A stretch of 11,331 nt of DNA from JBOGXA01 sp050694175 (GTDB lineage Bacteria; Actinomycetota; CADDZG01; WHSQ01), in the NCBI GenBank assembly GCA_050694175.1, contig JBOGXA010000033.1, positions 1 through 11,331 on the forward strand. Direction: 5' to 3'. The translations under genes were made by a program, and so were the position numbers. Under the pieces are notes generated by a model. It ran no database searches. It was not told the origin of the DNA and saw only the letters and a program-made list of their open reading frames with translations. Of this stretch, positions 1 to 5,559 are shown in pieces (the stretch's first letter is position 1; each line of letters opens with the position of its first letter).

Positions 1-410
1 GCCTGCGATCGCGGCGGAGACGGTGATGGCTAGGACCACAAAGATGCCGGCCAGGTCCTCGGCCCGTCCGTAACCGTAGGTGTAACGGTCATTCCGGGGG
101 CGGCGGCTGAGGCTGAACGCGAGCCACAGGGGCAACGCTGTGAGAGCATCGCTGAAGTTGTGCAGGGTATCGCCCTGAGCAATGCCACCGACCCGCTCAT
201 GGCGACCACCACCAACTGCAGTATCGAGGTCAGGGAAAGCCCGACGAGCGAGATCTTGACCGCTCGGATGCCTTCGGCGCTGGCCTCGAGGGCGCGGTCG
301 ACGCGCTCGAGATGGTCGTGGTGGTGCGCGTGCAATAAAGAGTGCAGCTTCGTCCCGAGCGCCCGGCCATGTTCGTGATGCTCGGGCGGATGGTGATGAT
401 CGTCTGTCAT
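1..410 (-). pseudogene. CDF cation efflux transporter, His-rich N-terminus, frameshifted and cut by window edge
   Basis: This is the fourth gene of the metal operon and a member of the cation diffusion facilitator family, which exports divalent metals by proton antiport across the inner membrane. The start is the ATG at 410, supported by AAGGAG at 425-420. The first 28 residues are very His-rich (DDHHHPPEHHEHG, then HAHHHDH), a likely metal-binding region. A first TM segment follows and reads up to VALL. The frame breaks at about 174-176: the +2/-1 shifted frame then continues as GDTLHNFSDALTALP, RRPRNDRYTYGYGRAEDLAG and a second hydrophobic stretch to the window edge. This contains the HNFSD metal-site motif and the YGYGRAE motif of the family. 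Without the correction the frame ends near position 30. The break may be a real mutation or a sequencing/assembly error. The C-terminal part is outside the window. Confidence 0.82.
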
Positions 411-480
411 TGACACGTTCTCCTTCACTGCGATGAGATCCGCGACCGCCCCTGCTCTGAGCAGCCACTTCAGATGGCAG

Positions 481-1074
481 TCAATCGTCATCATGCTCGC
501 CCGCCCAAGCTTCGCGCCCTTCGCGAAGTGCGAGCCACGCGATGCCGAGCGCGGCCACCGGATCTGCCCACCACCAGCCGACGGTCGCATTAAGCATCAG
601 TCCGAGCAGCAGGATCGCCGAGAGCCATGAGCAAAGGAAGGTCTCGGCCGAGTCCGCGATGAGAACCTTGCTGTTCAGAGCCTCTCCGGTCTTGCGCTTG
701 AACCAGCCAAGGGTAGGCATCACGATCAACGACACGACCGCGAGGACGATTCCAACCGTGGACTCGGCTGGCTCCTGTTGACCAACGAGGTCGCGGACCG
801 ATTCCACCGTCACGTAGGCCGCCAGGATGAAGAAGGTCACCGCGATAATGCGCAGGGCTTTACGTTCCCGTTCCTCACTCGAGCCACCCTTGAGCTGCCA
901 CACCACGACGGATGCCGCGAACGCTTCGATGGATGAATCGAAACCGAAACCGACCAAGGCGATGGAACCGGCGACCACTCCGGCAGAGATCGCGACGGTG
1001 CCCTCCACCACGTTCCAGGTGATGGTCAGATATTCGAGCCACAGCGCTCGCCGCCCAAGGCGTCCTCGCGTCAA
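481..1074 (-). CDS. Short CDF-like cation transporter (TM domain only)
   Basis: This 197-residue integral membrane protein has about five to six TM segments and resembles the CDF transmembrane domain. Visible hallmarks are GFGFDSSIEAF (DxxxE near residue 45), LIADSAETF in the later half and GWWWADPVAALGIAWLALREG, which matches the last TM of CDF proteins. It lacks the C-terminal cytosolic dimerisation domain; full CDF proteins are about 300 residues. The canonical HxxxD of TM5 is not obvious, so metal specificity cannot be read. The start is a TTG at 1074: an in-frame TAG lies upstream and I see no ATG or GTG between them. Only 11 nt separate it from the upstream CDF gene, so it is co-transcribed and probably translationally coupled. 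It may partner one of the flanking CDF proteins; that is inference. Confidence 0.75.
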   Translation of the reverse strand: MTRGRLGRRALWLEYLTITWNVVEGTVAISAGVVAGSIALVGFGFDSSIEAFAASVVVWQLKGGSSEERERKALRIIAVTFFILAAYVTVESVRDLVGQQEPAESTVGIVLAVVSLIVMPTLGWFKRKTGEALNSKVLIADSAETFLCSWLSAILLLGLMLNATVGWWWADPVAALGIAWLALREGREAWAGEHDDD

Positions 1075-1085
1075 CCCGACCGCGC

Positions 1086-1988
1086 TCAGATCGCCTCCGC
1101 TGGGTCGGTCTCGCAGCTATGACATTCGAGCTCGAGGGTAGCGTGCTCGATGCCGAAACGCTCGTGCAGCAGCGCCTTCAGCCGATCTCCTTGTAGCTGC
1201 GCATCGTGCAGCGAGTCTCCGCTTCGCAGCAACATGTGCGCCGACAGGGCCGGCACGTCCGAAGCGAGATTCCACAGATGAAGGTGATGAATCTCCCTAA
1301 CTCCCTCTTGTGAGGCCATCGCGTCCTCGACCTCGTCGAGCTTCAGGTGTCTGGGTGCACCCTCCATCAGAACGTGAACGGTGTCGCGCAACAGTCCCCA
1401 CGTGGCCCACAGCACGAGGATCGCGATCGCGAACGACGCAAGGGGGTCAACCCAGCTCGCACCCCAGATGAGAACCCCGAGCGCCGCAACGATGACCGCC
1501 ACGGAGCCGGCCGCATCCGCGGCCATATGGATGAACGCCCCGCGCATGTTGAGGCTTCGGCCTTGGGCGCGTCCGAGGATGACGGCGCTACCGAGGTTGA
1601 TAAGTAGCCCGATCACGGCGACGACCAACAAACCTGCGCCGCGCACCGGTTCGGGGTCCATCAGCCGCCTGACGGCCTCGAACCCGATCCAACCAACCAC
1701 CGCGACCAACGTGACGCCGTTGGCCAGGGCTCCTAGAACCTCGGCTCTTTGGAAGCCGTAGGTGTGGCGCGCCGACGCGGCTCTAAGCATCAGCTGTTGC
1801 GCGTACAGAGCGATCCCGAGCCCGATCACGTCCGAGAACATGTGGGCGGCGTCGGCGAGAAGGGCCAAGGAATTGAAAGCGATGCCTCCAATGACCTCGG
1901 CCACCATGTAGCTCGCGTTGATTCCCAGCGCGATCCACAAAGCGCGCCGCTGAACGTTGCGGTCGCCGTGCTGGTGAGTCTCAGCCAT
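1086..1988 (-). CDS. CDF family Zn/Co/Cd efflux transporter (CzcD/ZitB-like)
   Basis: This is a full-length CDF transporter of about 300 residues with six TM segments and a cytosolic C-terminal domain. It has an N-terminal HQHGD patch, the TM2 metal site in LLADAAHMFSD (HxxxD), the TYGFQRAEVLGA loop and the TM5 site HMAADAAGS (HxxxD). The C-terminal domain contains REIHHLHLWNL, and the protein ends in a Cys/His segment, ECHSCETD. These are hallmarks of CzcD/ZitB exporters that expel Zn, Cd or Co from the cytoplasm. I chose the ATG at 1988, which overlaps the end of the upstream ArsR gene by 8 nt (ATGGCTGA); a TTG at 2009 in the same frame is the alternative. The overlap with a CadC-like repressor supports metal-induced expression. 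Confidence 0.93.
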   Translation of the reverse strand: MAETHQHGDRNVQRRALWIALGINASYMVAEVIGGIAFNSLALLADAAHMFSDVIGLGIALYAQQLMLRAASARHTYGFQRAEVLGALANGVTLVAVVGWIGFEAVRRLMDPEPVRGAGLLVVAVIGLLINLGSAVILGRAQGRSLNMRGAFIHMAADAAGSVAVIVAALGVLIWGASWVDPLASFAIAILVLWATWGLLRDTVHVLMEGAPRHLKLDEVEDAMASQEGVREIHHLHLWNLASDVPALSAHMLLRSGDSLHDAQLQGDRLKALLHERFGIEHATLELECHSCETDPAEAI

Positions 1989-2355
1989 GGGTGTGGCCGA
2001 TGTGCTCAAGAGCGACGTCGAGCAACATGCGGACGTGGCCGTCTTCGAGCGAGTAATACGCCATCCGGCCGGACCGGCGGACCTTCACGACACGGTTCAG
2101 GCGCAGCAGACGAAGAGCGTGTGAGACCGAAGATTCGGACATCCCGGCCGCCGCGGCCAGATCGCAGACGCACAACTCGCCACCCTCGAGCAGGGCCGTC
2201 AGGAGCCGCAGCCGATTCCCGTCGCTCAGCACCTCGAAGACGGCCTCGAGCTCGACGATGCGATCATCCTGCGGAAGGGCAGCTTGGACCGCGTGGACGC
2301 GCTCGGGATCTACGAGCTTCACCGCGCACAGATCTATCGTGCTCATGTCCGCCAC
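1981..2355 (-). CDS. ArsR/SmtB-family metal-sensing repressor, CadC-like
   Basis: This winged-helix repressor of about 121-124 residues heads the efflux operon. Counting from the ATG at 2346, a Cys lies at position 7, as in CadC. The alpha-3 motif ELCVCDL has Cys59 and Cys61, matching the Cd/Pb-sensing site of CadC. The recognition helix is SESSVSHALRLLR. The last helix carries Asp102, His104, His115 and His118, an exact DxH-x10-H-x2-H fit to the alpha-5 Zn/Co site of SmtB, CzrA and CadC. Both sensory sites therefore appear complete, which argues for Zn/Cd/Pb/Co sensing and against As or Cu. The GTG at 2355 is preferred as start because GGGAGG at 2370-2365 lies 9 nt away; the ATG at 2346 is the alternative. 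A TGAA-N6-TTCA dyad just upstream suggests autoregulation. Confidence 0.93.
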   Translation of the reverse strand: MADMSTIDLCAVKLVDPERVHAVQAALPQDDRIVELEAVFEVLSDGNRLRLLTALLEGGELCVCDLAAAAGMSESSVSHALRLLRLNRVVKVRRSGRMAYYSLEDGHVRMLLDVALEHIGHTHG

Positions 2356-2364
2356 AGGCAGCAT

Positions 2365-2370
2365 CCTCCC
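2365..2370 (-). promoter_or_regulatory. Ribosome binding site of the ArsR gene
   Basis: GGGAGG on the minus strand. It sits 9 nt before the GTG at 2355, 18 nt before the ATG at 2346 and directly against the in-frame ATG at 2364, so spacing favours the GTG. Confidence 0.6.
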
Positions 2371-2376
2371 TGGACA

Positions 2377-2394
2377 TCTGAATATCTGTTCAGA
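2377..2394. promoter_or_regulatory. Probable ArsR/CadC-type operator
   Basis: A perfect inverted repeat, TCTGAA-TATCTG-TTCAGA, with 6-bp arms and a 6-nt spacer. It contains TGAA-N6-TTCA, the core of SmtB/CzrA/CadC-type operators, and begins 22 nt upstream of the proposed GTG start of the CadC-like repressor. On the minus strand a weak promoter fit, CAACTG-N17-GATATT, would place the -10 inside the dyad, so binding would block RNA polymerase. The dyad is seen directly; its use by this ArsR is inference from position and family. Confidence 0.78.
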
Positions 2395-2537
2395 CAACGA
2401 TACCAGTTGCCCCCATTCCTGGAGATCGTTATGGCAAGTTCGATGAGCGGATCGGCGACCGGGGGCGCTGAGGGCGATGGAGATAGCGCTGGCTCTCACG
2501 CCGAGAGAAACGAAACCGTCGACCCGAGCATGATTTC

Positions 2538-2554
2538 GTGATCCTGAGGATCAC
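2538..2554. repeat. Perfect 17-nt palindrome
   Basis: GTGATCCT-G-AGGATCAC has 8-bp perfect arms around one base. It lies in the gene-poor stretch between the ArsR operator and the transposase remnant. No T-run follows on either strand, so it is not a standard intrinsic terminator. It could be an orphan operator or part of an element end. Confidence 0.5.
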
Positions 2555-2669
2555 TTGGGATTCGTGGAAGACGGTCACCGGGCCACGATCATCCAGCGAT
2601 TCCTAGCTACTGAGAACCACCGGTAAGGACGAGGTTCGCGCGCGGAAGTCCAAGAGAAAAGCCTCCTGA

Positions 2670-2853
2670 CCGGGGCCGCAGCTCACGCGGTCGGTTCTGG
2701 GGAGCGCGGTCACAGCGGAGTTGCACCTCAAGAAGCGGGCTCGCGGTCTGAGCGAGGCCGAGTCCATCCTCGCCCTTGCAGAAGCTGTGGCGCTGGGAGC
2801 AACGTGCCTCGATGACCTCGCTATCGCGCGCCGATCATGCACAGGAGTGGTAA
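2670..2853 (+). pseudogene. Degenerate N-terminal fragment of a transposase (IS1380-like)
   Basis: The plus-strand frame opened after a TGA at 2667 reads VLGSAVTAELHLKK, RARGLSEAESILALAEAV, then ALGATCLDDLAI. At about 2826 a one-base shift is needed to continue as RADHAQEW, followed by TAA at 2851. The combination of RARGLS, an ALAEAVALG helix and CLDDL...RAD resembles the N-terminal region of IS1380-family transposases as I remember them. There is no start codon with a ribosome site, and no DDE catalytic part, so this is a relic. The family assignment is from memory of motif style and is moderate. The flanks 2400-2669 and 2854-2921 show no other reading frame I trust; short open stretches there look like chance. 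Confidence 0.45.
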
Positions 2854-2921
2854 CCGCCACGCGGTGATGCTGGGATCGCGCGTCGGCGTCATCGAATTCG
2901 TGATACCTCTCACGCGTCTTC

Positions 2922-3020
2922 TCAACCTTGGGACAGCAGGATCGAGAGGCGCGTCCGCTCTGAGAACCCGTGGAAGAGCGCGGCCGCCACCTCAGCCTTG
3001 GTGCTCGTAGACGTCTTCAT
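2922..3020 (-). pseudogene. Truncated ArsR-family regulator (N-terminal stub)
   Basis: A 32-codon frame starting at the ATG at 3020, preceded by a G-rich GGGGG five nt upstream. It reads MKTSTSTKAEVAAALFHGF, SERTRLSILLSQG and then stops. ALFHGFSERTRLSIL is the characteristic alpha-1/alpha-2 opening of ArsR repressors (compare HGLSDPTRLRIL), but the recognition helix and wing are missing. The three frames after the stop do not restore an ArsR sequence. The neighbouring transposase relic suggests the gene was destroyed by insertion and decay. It lies downstream of, and on the same strand as, the ccdA-like gene, so it may once have belonged to that operon. Confidence 0.5.
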
Positions 3021-3082
3021 TCGTACCCCCGTCGCTTTACTCAGCGGTCTCACGGAAATCTGCAGTAATGGGAAGAGGAATA

Positions 3083-3102
3083 GTGCTCAGTCGCACGAGC
3101 AC
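3083..3102. repeat. Inverted repeat after the CcdA-like gene
   Basis: GTGCTC-N8-GAGCAC, 6-bp perfect arms, 9 nt past the stop codon of the CcdA-like gene on the minus strand. On that strand it is followed by a pyrimidine-rich stretch but no clean T-run. It could be a weak terminator, or an operator for the ArsR stub downstream. Confidence 0.35.
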
Positions 3103-3110
3103 GCTTCGAG

Positions 3111-3989
3111 TCAACGATTTGCTGCCGGCGGTGCAGATTCTGCACTGGGCTGTCTGGCACGATGCTGGAGGACAACACCGGCCACGGTTAACGCGACCAC
3201 CAAGGCTGCACTCACAACCGCCCAGCGACCGGCCGTTGATCCAGCGAGCCGCTCGATCGCTGCAGTGAACCTTCCCACGAAGCCCAGCACGGGGTCATCG
3301 TTGAGCCGGTCGGGCGGAAGCACTAGAACGCGCGACCAGAAGTACGTCAGATAGGCGCCGGACAGCACCAGCAGTCCGCCTGCGATTCGATCCATGTGAG
3401 GAAGGAGACTCTTTAACCCGCGGGCGATCCCCTGACGTACCAGGGCGGCGCCGATGGCAAGGGTCATCATCATCAAAGCCATCCCCAGACCGTAGAAGGC
3501 GAGTATGACCAGAGCCGCGGCCGTCCCGCGCGTCGCGAGAGATGCTCCCACGACGGCGAGAAACACCGGAAGCGTGCACCCCAGTGACGCGGTTCCGTAG
3601 GCCATGCCGAACACGAACATCGTGTGAGGACTCCTCTGGTTGGATGCACGCGATGGACGTCTTAGTGAAAGCGAGACGTGCTTGCCGAGCATCACCATCA
3701 ACCCACCGAGGACAAGTCCACCGCCAATGACCACCCCCGCCCACGGCACGGCCTGCGTGATCTGCGTCGCGCCGAGCGTGATCGGGACCCCAACAACCGC
3801 GAAGATGAACATGAATCCAGCCGTAACGATGGCTCCGACGTATAGGCCCTGCAGGATGCGCGTAGGGGCGCTCGGAAGCCGGCGCTCGTCCGCTCCTATA
3901 TAGAAGGAGAGCAGAGCGGGAAGAAGCGAAAACCCACATGGATTGACGCTCGCGAGTCCGCCCGCCACGAGTGCAAGGCCGATCGGCAT
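3111..3989 (-). CDS. ccdA: CcdA/DsbD-type transmembrane thiol-disulfide electron carrier
   Basis: This 292-residue integral membrane protein belongs to the CcdA/DsbD transmembrane family. These proteins move reducing equivalents from cytoplasmic thioredoxin to extracytoplasmic thioredoxin-like proteins, supporting cytochrome c maturation or repair of exported thiols. The redox pair is visible: NPCGF with Cys18 in TM1 and LGCTLPVF with Cys138 in the later half. Six TM segments form the core. A seventh near residues 262-280, with a hydrophilic tail, makes it longer than the usual six-TM CcdA of about 240 residues. The start is the ATG at 3989, 9 nt after the stop of the TlpA-like gene, so the two form an operon and CcdA probably reduces that thioredoxin. 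No cytochrome c synthesis genes (ccsB/ccs1) are in the window. Confidence 0.9.
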   Translation of the reverse strand: MPIGLALVAGGLASVNPCGFSLLPALLSFYIGADERRLPSAPTRILQGLYVGAIVTAGFMFIFAVVGVPITLGATQITQAVPWAGVVIGGGLVLGGLMVMLGKHVSLSLRRPSRASNQRSPHTMFVFGMAYGTASLGCTLPVFLAVVGASLATRGTAAALVILAFYGLGMALMMMTLAIGAALVRQGIARGLKSLLPHMDRIAGGLLVLSGAYLTYFWSRVLVLPPDRLNDDPVLGFVGRFTAAIERLAGSTAGRWAVVSAALVVALTVAGVVLQHRARQPSAESAPPAANR

Positions 3990-3998
3990 GACGAGTGC

Positions 3999-4577
3999 CT
4001 AGGCGCCTGCGTCGACGCCGAAGTAGCGGGCGATCATCTCCCGGAGCTGGCCCTCGAAGATCTGCCCGGAGATGGTGTCGGCGACGTTCCCGTCGGCGTC
4101 GATGAATACCGTCGTGGGCATGCCGGTGCCCCCGAACGCCTCGTACACCACACCGCGCGGATCCTCGGCAAGCGGATACGTAACGTGCGTTTCGTGGGCG
4201 AGATCCTCGGCCGCGTTCCGGTTGTCATTAAGGTTGACGCCCAGGAACGCGACCGTTCCCTCCACGTCCTGGTGCACTTTCTCGAAATCGGGCATCTCGG
4301 CGATACAGAAGGGGCACCACGAGGCCCAGAAGTTCAAGACAAGTGGCGTCCCTTCGTAGTCGTCGGGAACCACGATTTGGCCTCCGTCGAACGCTTCCAT
4401 CGTGACTCGAGGAGCGGGGTTGCCCAGCGCCGCATCACCGCCCTCGAGCGGATCCTGGTCCGAGTCGCGGAAAAGCAGTTGCGCCCCGACGATGACGGCC
4501 AGGCCGACCACCAACAGGACGGCGACAGTCAGCGCTCTGCCCGGGGCGGATTTGCCCCTTCTCAGGTTCTCGGTCAT
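3999..4577 (-). CDS. Membrane-anchored TlpA/ResA-like thioredoxin
   Basis: This 192-residue extracytoplasmic thiol-disulfide oxidoreductase starts with a basic N-terminus and one TM anchor (about residues 15-36). The thioredoxin fold follows, with LNFWASWCPFC containing the active pair Cys88 and Cys91 and the cis-Pro loop GMPTTVFID at Pro154. The layout fits TlpA/ResA proteins, which reduce disulfides in apocytochromes or copper-binding oxidase subunits outside the membrane. The start is the ATG at 4577 with AGGAG at 4587-4583. It is the first gene of the unit with the CcdA-like protein, its probable electron donor. The divergent promoter region upstream carries two copies of the CTACG-type dyad that also precedes the second thioredoxin-like gene at 8011-8751. 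The substrate cannot be read from sequence. Confidence 0.92.
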   Translation of the reverse strand: MTENLRRGKSAPGRALTVAVLLVVGLAVIVGAQLLFRDSDQDPLEGGDAALGNPAPRVTMEAFDGGQIVVPDDYEGTPLVLNFWASWCPFCIAEMPDFEKVHQDVEGTVAFLGVNLNDNRNAAEDLAHETHVTYPLAEDPRGVVYEAFGGTGMPTTVFIDADGNVADTISGQIFEGQLREMIARYFGVDAGA

Positions 4578-4653
4578 GAACGCTCCTGCGCGGGATCTCT
4601 CTCCCAGTAAGGACGCGGACCCGCCAGTGCTGATTTCAGACCGGCGGAAGAAT

Positions 4654-4674
4654 CTACGACCCCCCGTCGTTTAG
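4654..4674. promoter_or_regulatory. Candidate operator site A (CTACGAC-type, imperfect)
   Basis: CTACGAC at 4654-4660, four C, then CGTCG at 4665-4669. It matches the TACGAC-N4-CGTAG consensus of the other three sites except for one base in the right arm (CGTCG for CGTAG). Read as a dyad it is CTACGAC-N5-GTCGTTTAG. It lies 77 nt upstream of the TlpA-like gene and 45 nt upstream of the divergent membrane protein. Confidence 0.5.
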
Positions 4675-4687
4675 GGGATGTCGGGTT

Positions 4688-4703
4688 CTACGACGTCCCG
4701 TAG
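4688..4703. promoter_or_regulatory. Candidate operator site B (CTACG-N6-CGTAG)
   Basis: A perfect 5-bp dyad with a 6-nt spacer, CTACG-ACGTCC-CGTAG. With flanks it shares TTCTACGAC at the left and CGTAGCA at the right with site C read on the opposite strand, which is 16 of 20 positions. It lies between the divergent TlpA-like gene and the 5-TM membrane protein, 34 bp from site A. Confidence 0.65.
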
Positions 4704-4718
4704 CACGAAATCCCCCAA

Positions 4719-5432
4719 ATGCCAGATGATGAGCACATGGCCGTCCACCAGCGATCAACCGAAGCGACCTTCGCCTGGCGCCCAGTTCTGAGGCTGACGG
4801 CCGCGCTCACTCTGCTCGGCGCGGCAGTGATCCACGTCACCCAGATCAGAATTCACCTCGATGAATGGGCGGCCGCCGGAGTGTTTTTCATCGCCCTAGC
4901 TGTCGGCCAGGGACTGCTCGGCATCGTCCTGCTCGTTCGCGAGCCTCGGCCGCTGTCGATCGCGGCCGTGGTGCTCAGCCTCGTCGCGATCGCGGTATGG
5001 GCGATATCGCGGACGGCCGGCATCCCCTTCGGACCCGAGGCCGGAGTTGCCGAACCGGTGGAGCGCCCGGATTCGCTTGCCACGCTCTTCGAAGTCGTGA
5101 CAATCCTCACCCTGATTCCCCTGCTGCGGGCTCGCGCCCGACATGATTCCTCCGGCTCACTCCGCGGTCCCGGCTACTTCGCCATGGCGGTCGCATCTGT
5201 CTCCATCGCGGCCCTGACGACGTACGCGATCCAGCCGGTGCAAGGTTGCGGGCATCACGGAGAAGGCAATGAGAAAGTCGCCCAGAAGGAGCAACAACGC
5301 GACAAACCAGATAAGCGTTCTCGTCATGACAAGGTTCATGACGAGCACAAAGGCTCACCTACTCCAACGACGAACTCGCGCAACACCGGATCCAAAGAGA
5401 CACCCGCGGCGGAGGAGGCGGAGGAGTGCTAG
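4719..5432 (+). CDS. Unrecognised 5-TM membrane protein with charged C-terminal tail
   Basis: I do not recognise a named family. The protein has about 231-237 residues, starting at ATG 4719 or, equally possible, ATG 4737; neither has a strong ribosome site. Five hydrophobic segments are visible: LTAALTLLGAAVIHV, AAGVFFIALAVGQGLLGIVLL, LSIAAVVLSLVAIAVWAI, FEVVTILTLIPLL and YFAMAVASVSIAALTTYAI. A conserved-looking loop, RTAGIPFGPEAG, follows TM3. After TM5 comes GCGHHGEGNE, a possible metal-binding patch, then about 50 very hydrophilic residues rich in K, D, E and H ending in EEAEEC. It is divergent from the TlpA-like gene and shares its candidate operators, so a role in the same metal or redox response is plausible but unproven. 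The tail may have been extended by decay. Confidence 0.7.
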   Translation: MPDDEHMAVHQRSTEATFAWRPVLRLTAALTLLGAAVIHVTQIRIHLDEWAAAGVFFIALAVGQGLLGIVLLVREPRPLSIAAVVLSLVAIAVWAISRTAGIPFGPEAGVAEPVERPDSLATLFEVVTILTLIPLLRARARHDSSGSLRGPGYFAMAVASVSIAALTTYAIQPVQGCGHHGEGNEKVAQKEQQRDKPDKRSRHDKVHDEHKGSPTPTTNSRNTGSKETPAAEEAEEC

Positions 5433-5506
5433 CTCAGAGGAGTAGTCAAGTCGCCTTCAGAAGATCCAGTAGCGACGCCGAAACGCGGAATCCGACTGTG
5501 AGCGCG

Positions 5507-5528
5507 GCGCTGACCGCCAGCTCAGCGC
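5507..5528. promoter_or_regulatory. Inverted repeat upstream of the P-type ATPase
   Basis: GCGCTGA-N8-TCAGCGC, 7-bp perfect arms, ending 31 nt before the preferred ATG of the ATPase gene. It could be an operator or an RNA hairpin in the leader. It does not resemble the CTACG sites or the TGAA-N6-TTCA operator. High GC makes a chance dyad possible. Confidence 0.3.
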
Positions 5529-5559
5529 GGTTCCGATCGGGTTTGTGGTAACGGTGAAC

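Noticed and set aside
30..590. Long minus-strand frame extending upstream of the His-rich CDF start and ending near 30
   Set aside because: The part above 410 overlaps the short CDF-like gene in another frame and has no family features; the part below 176 is the out-of-frame product of the frameshift.
2541..2632. Short plus-strand frame reading FRDPEDHLGFVEDGHRAT and on to TAA
   Set aside because: Only 28 codons between stops, without a start or a family I can name; it may be part of the scar but cannot be supported.
2603..2860. 85-residue minus-strand frame in the gene-poor gap
   Set aside because: Arg/Ser/Ala-rich composition with no recognisable motif; the plus strand of the same stretch gives the transposase-like reading.
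4402..4674. 90-residue plus-strand frame opposite the TlpA-like gene and its upstream region
   Set aside because: It is antisense to a confident thioredoxin gene and has no domain-like pattern.
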